Origin: Microvirga flavescens
GTDB taxonomy: Bacteria; Pseudomonadota; Alphaproteobacteria; Rhizobiales; Beijerinckiaceae
DNA: 64,000 nt
NCBI RefSeq assembly: GCF_003290125.1
Contig: NZ_QMKH01000008.1
Location: 62,001 to 126,000 of the forward strand
Direction: 5' to 3'
Of this stretch, positions 44,145-52,714 are shown piece after piece (the first letter of the stretch is position 1; each line of letters starts with the position of its first letter). Position numbers and translations under genes: made by a program. The notes under the pieces were generated by a model. It made no database searches and had not been told where the DNA came from. It worked only from the letters and a program-made list of their open reading frames with translations.

Positions 44145-45377
44145 TTACGGGCCAGCTATCAGATTCCGAGCCTTCAGCGCGGCGATTTCCGCATTCGACA
44201 ATCCGAGCCCGGCGAGCACCTCATCTGTGTCTTCACCGACGAGTGGCGCCCTGTGGAATACACCGCCGGGCGTGGCTGTCATCCGGATCGGCGTCGAAGC
44301 AATTGTGACCGGCTTGGACGATCCCGGATGCTCTACCTCGACCAGCATGTTCCGCGCGGCGACATGTGGATCGCCGTAGATGTCGGCCGCCGTATTGACG
44401 GGTCCGAACGGCACCCGGCCATCGAGAGCTTCCGCGATCTCGGCCTTGGTCCGTGTGGCACTCCATGCCTCTACAATCGCCACCGTTTCAGCCGCGTGAG
44501 CCAAGCGGGCGTTGTTGGTGGCAAATTTCGGATCGTCCGCGAGTTCAGGGCGGCCCATGATAGCACTCAGGTCGCGCCAGAAAGAATCGCGCGGGCACCC
44601 GATCGTGACTTGTCCGTCTTTAGCAGGGAAGGTGCCGAACGGACAAAGAATCGGATGCTGATTTCCTTCCGGAACCGGAGATTCTCCAAGATACGAATAT
44701 TGATAGACGATGCGCTCACACATGGCGAGAATGCCATCGTACATGGCGACGTCGACAAACTGGCCCTGGCCGGTGCGGCTTGCATGGTGAAGCGCCGCCA
44801 TGATGCCGAAAGCGGCGAGAGACGCTGGGAAAATATCGCCGACGCCCGGGCCGATTTTCATCGGGGTCACGGAATTCGGCCCGGTAATGCCCATGGCTCC
44901 GCCCATCGCCTGCGCCACAACGTCGAAGGCCGGACGGTTCACATAAGGGCTGCTTCCCGTCCGCGGATCGCCAAATCCGCGGATCACCGCGTAGACCAAC
45001 CGCGGATTGTCGGCCGCCAACACCTCGTAGCCGATGCCGAGCCTATCCATGACACCGGCGCGGAAGTTCTCGACCACAATATCCGCATCCTTGGCGAGTC
45101 TGCGAAACAATGCTTTGCCCTCGTCTGATTTCAGATCGAGCGCGACGCTCTTCTTGTTGCGGTTGGTGCTCTGGAAATAGCCACCGAAATAGTGAGCCGT
45201 ATCGTCCTTCGGAAAGGGCCCGAATTGCCGCGTCGGATCGCCTTCGACCGGCTCGATCTTGATGACGCTCGCTCCCTGATCGGCGAGGAGCATCGTGCAA
45301 TAAGGACCGGCCAGCATCTGCGTCAGATCGATGACCTTGATGCCGGCCAGTGCGCCCGAGACCTCGGTCATTTTCAT
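44145..45377 (-). CDS. CaiB/BaiF-family (type III) CoA-transferase
   Basis: A 410-residue family III CoA-transferase. The N-terminus GIKVIDLTQMLAGPYC, the CoA-binding DLKSDEGKALFRRL and NFRAGVM, and the catalytic aspartate D152 in RPAFDVVAQAMGG are all present. It moves CoA from a donor such as succinyl-CoA to a free carboxylic acid without ATP, giving this region a third way of forming CoA esters. Its start codon overlaps the EtfA stop codon (ATGA), so it is translated together with the electron-transfer flavoprotein. Last gene of the operator-9 operon. Confidence 0.9.
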   Translation of the reverse strand: MKMTEVSGALAGIKVIDLTQMLAGPYCTMLLADQGASVIKIEPVEGDPTRQFGPFPKDDTAHYFGGYFQSTNRNKKSVALDLKSDEGKALFRRLAKDADIVVENFRAGVMDRLGIGYEVLAADNPRLVYAVIRGFGDPRTGSSPYVNRPAFDVVAQAMGGAMGITGPNSVTPMKIGPGVGDIFPASLAAFGIMAALHHASRTGQGQFVDVAMYDGILAMCERIVYQYSYLGESPVPEGNQHPILCPFGTFPAKDGQVTIGCPRDSFWRDLSAIMGRPELADDPKFATNNARLAHAAETVAIVEAWSATRTKAEIAEALDGRVPFGPVNTAADIYGDPHVAARNMLVEVEHPGSSKPVTIASTPIRMTATPGGVFHRAPLVGEDTDEVLAGLGLSNAEIAALKARNLIAGP

Positions 45378-46303
45378 AACGCCTTTTGTAGTTCAGGCAG
45401 GATTGTGAACAGATCACCAACGAGGCCGTAATCGGCCACCTGGAAGATCGGGGCCTCCTCGTCCTTGTTGATAGCGACGATGACCTTGGAATCCTTCATG
45501 CCGGCGAGATGCTGGATGGCGCCCGAGATACCGACCGCGATGTAAAGGTCAGGGGCCACGATTTTGCCGGTCTGCCCCACCTGCCAATCGTTGGGCGCAT
45601 AGCCCGCATCGACCGCCGCACGCGAGGCTCCGACTGCGGCTCCCAGCTTGTCGGCAATGGGAAGAATGACCTCCGTGAACCTCTCCGACGATCCGAGCGC
45701 CCGACCACCAGAAATAACAATTTTCGCCGAGGTGAGTTCGGGACGGTCACTGTCCGAGAGCTTGTTTTCGACGAAGATCGAGACGCCTGGATTCTCGGCG
45801 GCGTTGACGGTCTCGATGGGTGCAGATCCACCCTCCCCCGCAGGCTGGAAAGACGCCGTGCGGACGGTAATCACCTTTCTTGAATCGGTGGATTGCACGG
45901 TCTGGATGGCGTTGCCCGCGTAGATCGGCCGCTTGAAAGTATCCGGCGACACCACCTCTACAATTTCCGACACCTGTGCGGAATCGAGCAGCGCCGCGAT
46001 GCGCGGCATGACATTCTTGCCCGATGCGGTGGCTGGCGCAATGAAAGTGTCGTAATCTGCGGCCAGCGCGACGACAAGGGCGGCCAGCGGTTCAGCCAAA
46101 CGTTGTTCGAGTTCGTCGGCCTCCGCCAGCAGAACCTTGGCCACCCCATGCAGTCGCGCCGCCGCGTCGGCTGCCGCTTTTGCGCCCTTGCCGGCGACGA
46201 GGACATGAACATCCGGGCCGATCTGTAGCGCTGCCGACAGCGTCTTTGACGTCTGGTCGGAGAGCGTCGCGTTGTCATGTTCTGCGATAAGAAGAATTGT
46301 CAT
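45374..46303 (-). CDS. etfA: Electron transfer flavoprotein alpha subunit
   Basis: A 309-residue EtfA. The C-terminal FAD-binding part has [34 protein letters not shown], the hallmark [19 protein letters not shown] and [17 protein letters not shown]. With EtfB it accepts electrons from acyl-CoA dehydrogenases and hands them to ETF-ubiquinone oxidoreductase, whose gene is not in the window. Such a copy under the pathway operator suggests a pathway-dedicated ETF in addition to a housekeeping one elsewhere. It begins 27 bases after etfB. Confidence 0.94.
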   Translation of the reverse strand: MTILLIAEHDNATLSDQTSKTLSAALQIGPDVHVLVAGKGAKAAADAAARLHGVAKVLLAEADELEQRLAEPLAALVVALAADYDTFIAPATASGKNVMPRIAALLDSAQVSEIVEVVSPDTFKRPIYAGNAIQTVQSTDSRKVITVRTASFQPAGEGGSAPIETVNAAENPGVSIFVENKLSDSDRPELTSAKIVISGGRALGSSERFTEVILPIADKLGAAVGASRAAVDAGYAPNDWQVGQTGKIVAPDLYIAVGISGAIQHLAGMKDSKVIVAINKDEEAPIFQVADYGLVGDLFTILPELQKAL

Positions 46304-46330
46304 TTTCCTGTTCCTTTTCTTACCGCCCGA

Positions 46331-47080
46331 TCAGAGGACGCCGGCTTCGTTCTTCAGTTTGTCGACGAGTTCGGCCACCGACTTCACCTTCACGCCTGCC
46401 TGTCGGCCGCCGGGTTCCTCGGTCCTGAGCACTTTCAGCCGCGGCGTGATGTCAGCACCGAAATCGGCGGCCGTTTTCTCATCGAGCGGCTTCTTCTTCG
46501 CCTTCATGATGTTTGGCAGAGACGCATAGCGCGGCTCGTTCAGCCGTAGGTCCGTCGTGACGATCGCCGGCAGGCCAAGCTCAATGGTCTGCAATCCTCC
46601 ATCGACTTCGCGGGTTACCCTCGCCCTGTCGCCATCGATCTCCAACTTGGAAACGAAGGTCCCTTGCGCCCAACCCAGAAGAGCAGCCAGCATCTGGCCG
46701 GTCTGGTTAGCATCGTCGTCGATCGCTTGCTTGCCGAGGATCACAAGGTTCGGCTTTTCCTCCTCGACAATGCCCTTCAATACCTTGGCGACACCGAGAG
46801 GCTCGACCGGATCCTCAACCTTGACCAGGATCGCGCGATCCGCGCCCATCGCAAGCGCCGTGCGCAGCGTTTCCTGAGCCTGCGCAGGGCCGATCGACAC
46901 CACGACAATCTCTTCAACCTTGCCCGCCTCCTTGAGGCGGATGGCTTCTTCAACGGCAATTTCGTCGAACGGATTCATCGACATCTTCACGTTCGTGAGC
47001 TCGACACCTGAACCGTCCGATTTGATACGGACCTTCACGTTGTAGTCGACAACTCTTTTAACCGGGACCAACACTTTCAT
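46331..47080 (-). CDS. etfB: Electron transfer flavoprotein beta subunit
   Basis: A 249-residue EtfB starting [18 protein letters not shown], with the AMP-binding block [19 protein letters not shown] and the ETF-beta signature near [31 protein letters not shown]. The dehydrogenase-recognition loop (around the central leucine-rich stretch) is present. It forms a heterodimer with the EtfA encoded next. It is the second gene in the operon behind operator copy 9, preceded by a small barrel protein. Full length, no anomalies. Confidence 0.94.
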   Translation of the reverse strand: MKVLVPVKRVVDYNVKVRIKSDGSGVELTNVKMSMNPFDEIAVEEAIRLKEAGKVEEIVVVSIGPAQAQETLRTALAMGADRAILVKVEDPVEPLGVAKVLKGIVEEEKPNLVILGKQAIDDDANQTGQMLAALLGWAQGTFVSKLEIDGDRARVTREVDGGLQTIELGLPAIVTTDLRLNEPRYASLPNIMKAKKKPLDEKTAADFGADITPRLKVLRTEEPGGRQAGVKVKSVAELVDKLKNEAGVL

Positions 47081-47138
47081 GGGCCTGTAACCTATCCGAT
47101 AATTTTGGAGCGCATCGGCGCTCGTGAATGGGCGACAA

Positions 47139-47492
47139 TCAGCCCGAAATGGCGCGCGAGCGCTCGACCCGCTCAGTGATCGGCTGGTATATCCAGACCA
47201 TGCGCTCCGGAGAAAGCGCAGGGGAAAGAGGCATTTGCGCGGTCCCGCTTGCAGCCTTCAATGCTGACAGCGTCTTCGAGATATCGTCGATCTCGATTTC
47301 GTAGACGGCCATGTAGGACCACTCCAACGGTCCCGGCCGATGCTGCACGTCAGCAAGGCGATAGCGCTGCGCCGCCGTTACACCCGGCAATTTCAGAACA
47401 TCCGCGAGATGAACGTTCGTGTACCACTCGTTGAACTCGTCGTCTCGACCATCGTGCGGGTTCGTGAGTGCGATCAGATTGTACTTCGGCAT
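47139..47492 (-). CDS. Small EthD-like dimeric alpha+beta barrel protein
   Basis: A 117-residue protein starting [20 protein letters not shown] with [17 protein letters not shown] and later [13 protein letters not shown]. This layout fits the EthD-like/dimeric alpha+beta barrel superfamily. Members occur in degradation operons with mostly unknown function; some act on ring or quinone compounds. GGGAGG precedes the ATG; the frame is open much further back but into an SDR gene in the wrong phase. It heads the operon that continues with etfB, etfA and the CoA-transferase, 53 bases from operator copy 9. Confidence 0.72.
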   Translation of the reverse strand: MPKYNLIALTNPHDGRDDEFNEWYTNVHLADVLKLPGVTAAQRYRLADVQHRPGPLEWSYMAVYEIEIDDISKTLSALKAASGTAQMPLSPALSPERMVWIYQPITERVERSRAISG

Positions 47493-47544
47493 GGCAGCCT
47501 CCCTTCGACTGCCGGCAGAGGGCCGGCGCGGCATTTGTCGGAAA

Positions 47545-47560
47545 TCTAACGAACGTTCGA
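47545..47560. promoter_or_regulatory. Operator copy 9 (EthD-like/etfBA/CoA-transferase operon)
   Basis: TCTAAC GAAC GTTCGA. On the minus strand TTGCCA and TTAGAT are 16 bases apart, and the latter overlaps the repeat. Confidence 0.78.
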
Positions 47561-47599
47561 AATATTGGCAATAGGGTCTGCAGTACCGCCCGGAGCCGG

Positions 47600-48331
47600 C
47601 TACTGCGCGGTGTAACCGCCATCGACAAGGAGGTCCGCGCCGGTCATGAATGTCGAGCGCCGGGACGCGAGATACCAAACCGCGTTCGCAATATCTGCCG
47701 GCTTGCCAGTATGTCCAACGGGATGGAGTTGCGCGAGATGGCTCTCCGCGGCCTGCTGTGACCCGAACAATTCGATCAGCCGATCGGTGGCTATGCCTCC
47801 CGGCGAAATGGAGTTGACGCGAATACCATGCGCCGCGGTGTCGAGCGCCAGGCTTCGCGTGAAGGCGAGAATCGCTCCCTTCGTGGTCGAGTAAGCAACG
47901 CGCCCCGGCGAGCCGACATGAGCGAAGGTCGAGGCGATGTTGATGATCCGTCCACCCTTGCCCATGAGAGCAAGCGCGCTGCGCGTGACATTGAAAGCGC
48001 CAGTAATATTGACGTCGATCGTTCGCTGCCATTCTTGCGGCGAAAGGTCTGTGATCGGCACTGCGCGAGTGACAGTCGCGGCATTGTTCACGAGCACGTC
48101 GACGCTCTTCCCACAGGCGTGCAGCCAGGCGAAAAACGCCTCGACCGTGGAGAGGTCCGTTATATCGCAGTGTTTAAAATGCGCGTTGCCGTGCCCGACG
48201 GGGTTTTGCTGAGCGACCGCGTCGAGCGAATGCACCTCGGCACCTTCGGCAGCAAACATTTCAACGATTGCCCGACCGATTCCTCGCCCTCCGCCCGTGA
48301 CCACACACGTCTGCTTCTCGAACTCGGCCAT
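47600..48331 (-). CDS. SDR-family oxidoreductase
   Basis: A 243-residue classical SDR with TGGGRGIG, NNAATV, the active-site YSTTKGA and a C-terminal VDGGYTAQ. The residues after strand 2 (SLDAV) favour NAD. The start is set at the ATG beginning MAEFEK with GGGGGAACG upstream; an in-frame extension of 16 codons runs into operator copy 10. Single-gene unit, divergent from another SDR gene; each of the two has its own operator copy. Confidence 0.85.
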   Translation of the reverse strand: MAEFEKQTCVVTGGGRGIGRAIVEMFAAEGAEVHSLDAVAQQNPVGHGNAHFKHCDITDLSTVEAFFAWLHACGKSVDVLVNNAATVTRAVPITDLSPQEWQRTIDVNITGAFNVTRSALALMGKGGRIINIASTFAHVGSPGRVAYSTTKGAILAFTRSLALDTAAHGIRVNSISPGGIATDRLIELFGSQQAAESHLAQLHPVGHTGKPADIANAVWYLASRRSTFMTGADLLVDGGYTAQ

Positions 48332-48371
48332 CCGTTCCCCCACAAGTCGCCATGACACGATCGGGAGAATA

Positions 48372-48387
48372 TCAAACATATGTTAGA
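48372..48387. promoter_or_regulatory. Operator copy 10 (leftward SDR gene)
   Basis: TCAAAC ATAT GTTAGA, 41 bases before the leftward SDR start codon. It is the first of two copies about 119 bases apart in a divergent promoter region. Confidence 0.75.
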
Positions 48388-48478
48388 TTTAAGGAAGCCA
48401 TTTCATCATACTATGGACTTGGTGTTCGCTGCCACTCGCTTGCCTCGCATTGCGACGACCCCGATCAGCGTAGCGTAG

Positions 48479-48507
48479 TTGACGCGAATATCTAACAGCT
48501 GTTAGAT
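48479..48507 (+). promoter_or_regulatory. Putative promoter of the rightward SDR gene
   Basis: TTGACG and TTAGAT are separated by 17 bases. The inverted repeat of operator copy 11 fills most of the spacer and the start of the -10 hexamer, so repressor and RNA polymerase could not bind together. Confidence 0.5.
48491..48506. promoter_or_regulatory. Operator copy 11 (rightward SDR gene)
   Basis: TCTAAC AGCT GTTAGA, a perfect 16-base palindrome including the spacer, 34 bases before the start codon. Confidence 0.85.
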
Positions 48508-48539
48508 AACTGAAAGTTCGCCGATGAGAAGGACCTGCC

Positions 48540-49385
48540 ATGCAGCCGCCATCGAGAGACGTGAGCTTCGATTTTACCGGCAGGGCTGTCCTGGTCACAG
48601 GTGCGGCGTCTGGAATCGGCGAAGCGGTTGCCCGCGCTTTGGCGAAAGCCGGGGCAGCGGTCGGCATTGGGGACGTTCAGGCGGAATCAGCTGAAGCCAT
48701 TACGTCATCGCTCTGCGAGGCCGGCGGCAATGCCATCGCACTCCCCTTCGACGTGCGGGATGCCGAGGCGACCGAGCAGGCCGTCGCGACATTCGAAGCG
48801 AAATTCGGTCCCCTCTCCGGCCTCGTCACGGCGGCGGGCCTATCTCGCCCCGCTCCTGCGGAGAGCATGGACGAGGCGACCTGGGATCTTGTCGTCGACA
48901 CCAATCTGAAGGGGATGTTCCTCTCTTGCCAGGCTGCGGGACGGCGGATGCTTGACCATGGACGCGGCGCGATTGTGAACATCGCTTCGGTCAATTCGCT
49001 GGGAGGCTTTGCCGGCCGATCTAACTATTGCTCGGCGAAATTTGGCGTCTCCGGCCTCACCGACGTTCTCGCGATCGAGTGGGGACGCCGGGGCATCCGG
49101 GTCAATGCGGTCGCGCCCAATGGCGTCGACACGCCATTGGTTCGACAAGGCATTCCGGCCCGCTTCGTCGACGAGGTCCTGAACAACCGGACGCCTCTCG
49201 GACGTATGGCCCACCCGAACGAGATCGCCGCCGTCGTCCTCTTTCTTCTGTCCGATGCCGCCTCCTACGTGACCGGCGCGATCCTGCCGGTCGATGGCGG
49301 CCTCTGTGCCGGCTTTTACACCAATAGGCAGGGCGCCGACCTTGCTTCCGCATCACTTCTGAAAGCTGGAGTTTACGCCGAATAG
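48540..49385 (+). CDS. SDR-family oxidoreductase
   Basis: A 281-residue classical SDR with TGAASGIG, the catalytic YCSAKFG and VDGGLCAGFYTNRQG near the C-terminus, then about 20 extra residues. The middle motif reads VTAAGL rather than NNAG. IGDVQAE after strand 2 favours NAD. It stands alone behind operator copy 11 and is separated by operator copy 12 from the second ABC importer. Its C-terminal extension may cap the active site. Confidence 0.85.
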   Translation: MQPPSRDVSFDFTGRAVLVTGAASGIGEAVARALAKAGAAVGIGDVQAESAEAITSSLCEAGGNAIALPFDVRDAEATEQAVATFEAKFGPLSGLVTAAGLSRPAPAESMDEATWDLVVDTNLKGMFLSCQAAGRRMLDHGRGAIVNIASVNSLGGFAGRSNYCSAKFGVSGLTDVLAIEWGRRGIRVNAVAPNGVDTPLVRQGIPARFVDEVLNNRTPLGRMAHPNEIAAVVLFLLSDAASYVTGAILPVDGGLCAGFYTNRQGADLASASLLKAGVYAE

Positions 49386-49425
49386 CGTTGCCGACGCCCG
49401 TCATATCCATTGACAGGCTTAAAAA

Positions 49426-49441
49426 TCTAACTTCCGTTAGA
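49426..49441. promoter_or_regulatory. Operator copy 12 (second ABC importer operon)
   Basis: TCTAAC TTCC GTTAGA, a perfect 6+6 inverted repeat 24 bases before the binding-protein start codon. A TTGACA lies 10 bases upstream of the repeat, but I could not place a well-spaced -10. Confidence 0.8.
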
Positions 49442-49464
49442 TAACCAGAACAAAAGAGGGAACC

Positions 49465-50739
49465 ATGTCCAACGATTTTTCACGACGCCAAATCACGAAA
49501 TCCCTGGCTGCTTTCGGCGCCGCCAGTGCCTTTGGAAGCTTTACGCGACCGAGCTTCGCTCAAAGCGCGCCCATTCGCCTCGGCCTGATCGCACCTCTCA
49601 GCGGCTCGCAGGAGGTGATCGGGCGATATCAGCTTGCCGGCGCGACCATCGCGGTGAACCAGATCAACCAGGCGGGTGGTGTCCTCGGTCGGAAGATCGA
49701 ACTCGTAACCCGCGACGACAAGGCGGCCCCTGCCGCGGGCGTTGCCGCTGCGAAGGATCTGGCAGGCAACGGCGTGAACCTGATGTTCGGTGTGTTGTCG
49801 AGTGGCGTCGCGCTGGCGATCGCGCCAACCCTTCAGGCTGACAAGTCGGTGCTCGTCGTATCGGCGGCTGCAGCCAACGAACTGACGCATGATCAGTTCA
49901 GTCCCAATGTCTTCCGCACTGCCGACCATGCTTATTCACGTCAGCGCGCTCTCGCAAAACTAGTAGCCGCCGACTACCCAGCTGTTTCCGACTGGACCGC
50001 GATCAATCCGCAGACCGCCATCGGCACGTCGAACTGGGATTCTTTCGTAGACGGCATGCTCCAATTCTATCCCGAGCTTAACAAGAAGCCCGTGACGATC
50101 ACGGATCCGATTTGGGCGAAGTTCGGTGCGACCGATTACAAAAACGAGATCGTGCAACTCATGCGCAGCAAGTCGGAGGGCCTCTATTGCGGCGTCTACG
50201 GCGGCGATGCTGTGACGATGTTCGGACAGGCGGCCGCCTATGGTCTCACGAAGAAATTCAAGGTCCTGGTGGACCCGGGGAGTGAATTCATCATCGCACA
50301 GGCCATGGGCAAGAACACACCGCCGGGACTCTGGTCTGGATTCCACTGGTTCTACGGCGCGTACAAGGGCCATAAGATCAACGATGATCTCTACGAGACT
50401 TATGTGAAGATGGCCGGCGACAAACATCCGGCCGGGTACGTGGGCGAAGCACACACATCCGTGCTCGCCTATGCAAGCGCTATCCAGAAGGCCGGCAGTA
50501 CGGATACCGACAAGGTTATTGCCGCGTTGGAGGGTCTTGAATTCGACTCTTGCAAGGGCATGCGCAAGATCCGCAAGGAAGACCATCAGGCCATCTGCGA
50601 TATTAACTTCGTGCAGTTCGGCCCCGACGACAGTGAACAAGGGTGGAAGATCACGGGTCACCGGGTGATCAAAGATGAGGGCTTGAGCGAAGAACCGTCA
50701 CCAGGTCAGCCGTTGAAGTTTCTCTACAACAAGCGCTGA
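49465..50739 (+). CDS. Periplasmic binding protein of ABC importer, system 2
   Basis: A 424-residue Leu/Ile/Val-type binding protein. The N-terminus MSNDFSRRQITKSLAAFGAA has a twin-arginine motif (SRRQITK), a hydrophobic core and a likely cleavage after FAQ or nearby, so Tat export is probable. The mature part begins APIRLGLIAPLSGSQEVIG, typical of the family. It differs clearly from the binding protein of system 1 and so may recognise another ligand. First gene of the importer operon, 24 bases after operator copy 12; a strong hairpin follows its stop codon. Confidence 0.9.
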   Translation: MSNDFSRRQITKSLAAFGAASAFGSFTRPSFAQSAPIRLGLIAPLSGSQEVIGRYQLAGATIAVNQINQAGGVLGRKIELVTRDDKAAPAAGVAAAKDLAGNGVNLMFGVLSSGVALAIAPTLQADKSVLVVSAAAANELTHDQFSPNVFRTADHAYSRQRALAKLVAADYPAVSDWTAINPQTAIGTSNWDSFVDGMLQFYPELNKKPVTITDPIWAKFGATDYKNEIVQLMRSKSEGLYCGVYGGDAVTMFGQAAAYGLTKKFKVLVDPGSEFIIAQAMGKNTPPGLWSGFHWFYGAYKGHKINDDLYETYVKMAGDKHPAGYVGEAHTSVLAYASAIQKAGSTDTDKVIAALEGLEFDSCKGMRKIRKEDHQAICDINFVQFGPDDSEQGWKITGHRVIKDEGLSEEPSPGQPLKFLYNKR

Positions 50740-50778
50740 GCGGGCCCCTTCGTCGCTGAGTTGAATTCCCTCTCAAGA

Positions 50779-50801
50779 CCTGCCGGCGCATTGCCGGCAG
50801 G
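50779..50801 (+). other. Intercistronic hairpin after the binding-protein gene
   Basis: CCTGCCGGC pairs with GCCGGCAGG over a five-base loop. No T-run follows, so it is not a classical terminator. Hairpins in this position often protect the abundant binding-protein mRNA or reduce read-through into the permease genes. Confidence 0.6.
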
Positions 50802-50822
50802 TTGACGGACAGGTGAAAAATC

Positions 50823-51707
50823 GTGCTTGCGCTATTTCTCGGCCCTCTCTTCAACGGGCTATTCACGGCCATGGTGGTGTTTCTCTTCGCCACTGGGCTG
50901 ACACTCGTCTTCGGCATCCTCCGCATCCTGAACTTTGCCCATGGCGGCTTCTTCATGATCGGCGCCTATCTGGCCTTCTCTCTCGTCAAGACATTCGCGA
51001 GCGACACCTCGACGATCGCGTACATCTTGATCAGCATCGTGGCGGGGATCGTGGTCGGCCTGTGTGGGCTCGTGGTGGAGAGGCTGGTATTCCGGCCGCT
51101 TCAGCATGTGGACGAAGCCTATTCGTTGATCGCCACCTACGCGCTGCTGTTGATCTCCGAGGGCGCCGTCAAGGCAATCTGGGGCGTGTCGTTCCACAGC
51201 ATCATGACGCCCGCCGCACTCGGCGGCGCTTTGATCGCAGGTGATCTCGTAATGCCGGTTTTCGCCATCTTCATCATCGGCCTCGGCGTTCTTTGCTACA
51301 GTTTACTGGAGTGGATTCTTCAACACACCGCAACAGGTAAACTCATGAAATCCGTGGCGAGTGATCCGTGGATGGCCGGCATGCTCGGCGTCAACGTACC
51401 GCGCTTTTACGCGTGGATCGTCGTGATCGGCTTCTTTCTCGCGGGACTCGCCGGCGGCTTGCTGCTGCCGAATCAGACCCTTTCACCCAACCTCGCCAGC
51501 GTGTTCGTGGTGCAAGCCTTCGGCGTTCTGATAGTTGGTGGAATGGGCAATATTCGCGGCACGTTTCTGGCTTCGATCCTGCTCTGCGTGATCGATTCCT
51601 ACGGCTCCGTCATTTTCTCCGAGGTGCCTGGGGTCTTTTTCTATGTAGCCATGGCCGCGATGCTTCTGATGCGCCCGCAGGGACTGATCGCAGGAGCACG
51701 CCTATGA
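50823..51707 (+). CDS. ABC importer permease (LivH-like), system 2
   Basis: A 294-residue membrane protein with LivH segments VVFLFATGLTLVFGILRILNF (an N-terminal helix pair shown here in part), AHGGFFMIGAYLAF and FGVLIVGGMGNIRGTFLASI. It makes half of the importer pore with the LivM-like partner encoded next. The start is a GTG with AGGTGA upstream. The gene ends in an ATGA overlap with the next start codon, indicating coupled translation of the two permeases. Confidence 0.86.
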   Translation: MLALFLGPLFNGLFTAMVVFLFATGLTLVFGILRILNFAHGGFFMIGAYLAFSLVKTFASDTSTIAYILISIVAGIVVGLCGLVVERLVFRPLQHVDEAYSLIATYALLLISEGAVKAIWGVSFHSIMTPAALGGALIAGDLVMPVFAIFIIGLGVLCYSLLEWILQHTATGKLMKSVASDPWMAGMLGVNVPRFYAWIVVIGFFLAGLAGGLLLPNQTLSPNLASVFVVQAFGVLIVGGMGNIRGTFLASILLCVIDSYGSVIFSEVPGVFFYVAMAAMLLMRPQGLIAGARL

Positions 51708-52714
51708 TGTCTCAGGCAAGCAATAGCACCTGGAAGCGGGACGCAGCCATCGCGGCCATCATCCTCGTGGTCCTCGTCTCTCTCCCGTTCGTGACCAGCA
51801 AAGGCATCGTGTTCATAGCCGGCACTTTGGCACTGCACGTCGTCTTCGGCCTCAGTTGGAACCTGATGTTCGGCCAGACCGGACTCGTCAGCTTCGGTCA
51901 CGCATCATTCTTCGCCATCGGCGGCTACGCGTTCGCATGGGCTGCGAAAATTGCGCCCGGGATACATCCGCTGCTGTTGTTTGCCGGCGCGGGTCTGTTC
52001 GGATCGCTCGTCGCGCTCATCGTGGGGATTCTCGCTCTTCGCCGCTCCATCGGCGTCTATTTCGCGATTTTGACGCTTGCGCTGAGCCAGATCGTCTATC
52101 TGCTGCTGTCTTACATCCCGGCGCTCGGCCGAGAGGATGGCTTTACGGGCATCCGCCGGCCCCGCCTGTCGCTCGGCTTCACGACGATCGATCTCGCGAG
52201 CGGCAACAACTATTATTACTTCATGATCGCCATGTGTACGCTTTTGGCCGTCGGCTTGTGGTGGGTCATGCACGGGCGCATGGGCCGTGTGTTCAAGAGC
52301 ATTCAGCAGGATGCGGAACGCGCAGCGTTTCTTGGTATCGACGTGCAAGCCTATCGTCTCCGTTCCTTCGCCATCGCATCGGGAACGACAGCGATCGCCG
52401 GCGCGCTGTATGCCCCCTGGCTGCAATTGCTGACGCCCGAGATCGCGCACTGGACGTTCTCGGCAAGACCAATCCTCTATACGCTTCTCGGCGGCGTCCA
52501 AAGCTTCTGGGGACCCGTCGTGGGAGCCGTTGTTTTCGCGGTGCTCGAGTACGGAACCCGCACCCTGCACGGATTGTCTGAGATCATCATCGGCTCGATC
52601 CTGTTGGTTGTTGTTCTTGCCTTCCCAGGCGGTCTTCTCGGCGGCCTGTCGCGATTGCGGAAACGGATGAACCGCAAGACGATTGTCACCGCAAGACCGG
52701 AGATCGTTCGATGA
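51704..52714 (+). CDS. ABC importer permease (LivM-like), system 2
   Basis: A 336-residue LivM-type permease. Characteristic segments are GLSWNLMFGQTGLVSFGHAS and FGSLVALIVGILALRR near the N-terminus, and TLLGGVQSFWGPVVGAVVF near the end; the ATPase-contact loop reads SIQQDAERAAFLGID. About eight transmembrane helices are expected. It overlaps both the LivH-like gene before it and the LivG-like gene after it by four bases. The frame is open far upstream inside the LivH-like gene, but similarity begins only at this ATG. Confidence 0.88.
   Translation: MMSQASNSTWKRDAAIAAIILVVLVSLPFVTSKGIVFIAGTLALHVVFGLSWNLMFGQTGLVSFGHASFFAIGGYAFAWAAKIAPGIHPLLLFAGAGLFGSLVALIVGILALRRSIGVYFAILTLALSQIVYLLLSYIPALGREDGFTGIRRPRLSLGFTTIDLASGNNYYYFMIAMCTLLAVGLWWVMHGRMGRVFKSIQQDAERAAFLGIDVQAYRLRSFAIASGTTAIAGALYAPWLQLLTPEIAHWTFSARPILYTLLGGVQSFWGPVVGAVVFAVLEYGTRTLHGLSEIIIGSILLVVVLAFPGGLLGGLSRLRKRMNRKTIVTARPEIVR

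Noticed and set aside
11228-45377. Itaconate degradation (CoA-transferase, MaoC hydratase, CitE-type citramalyl-CoA lyase)
   Set aside because: All three enzyme types are present, but they lie 30 kb apart among dozens of acyl-CoA genes, and the MaoC protein resembles mesaconyl-CoA hydratase rather than itaconyl-CoA hydratase. It remains possible only as a side activity.
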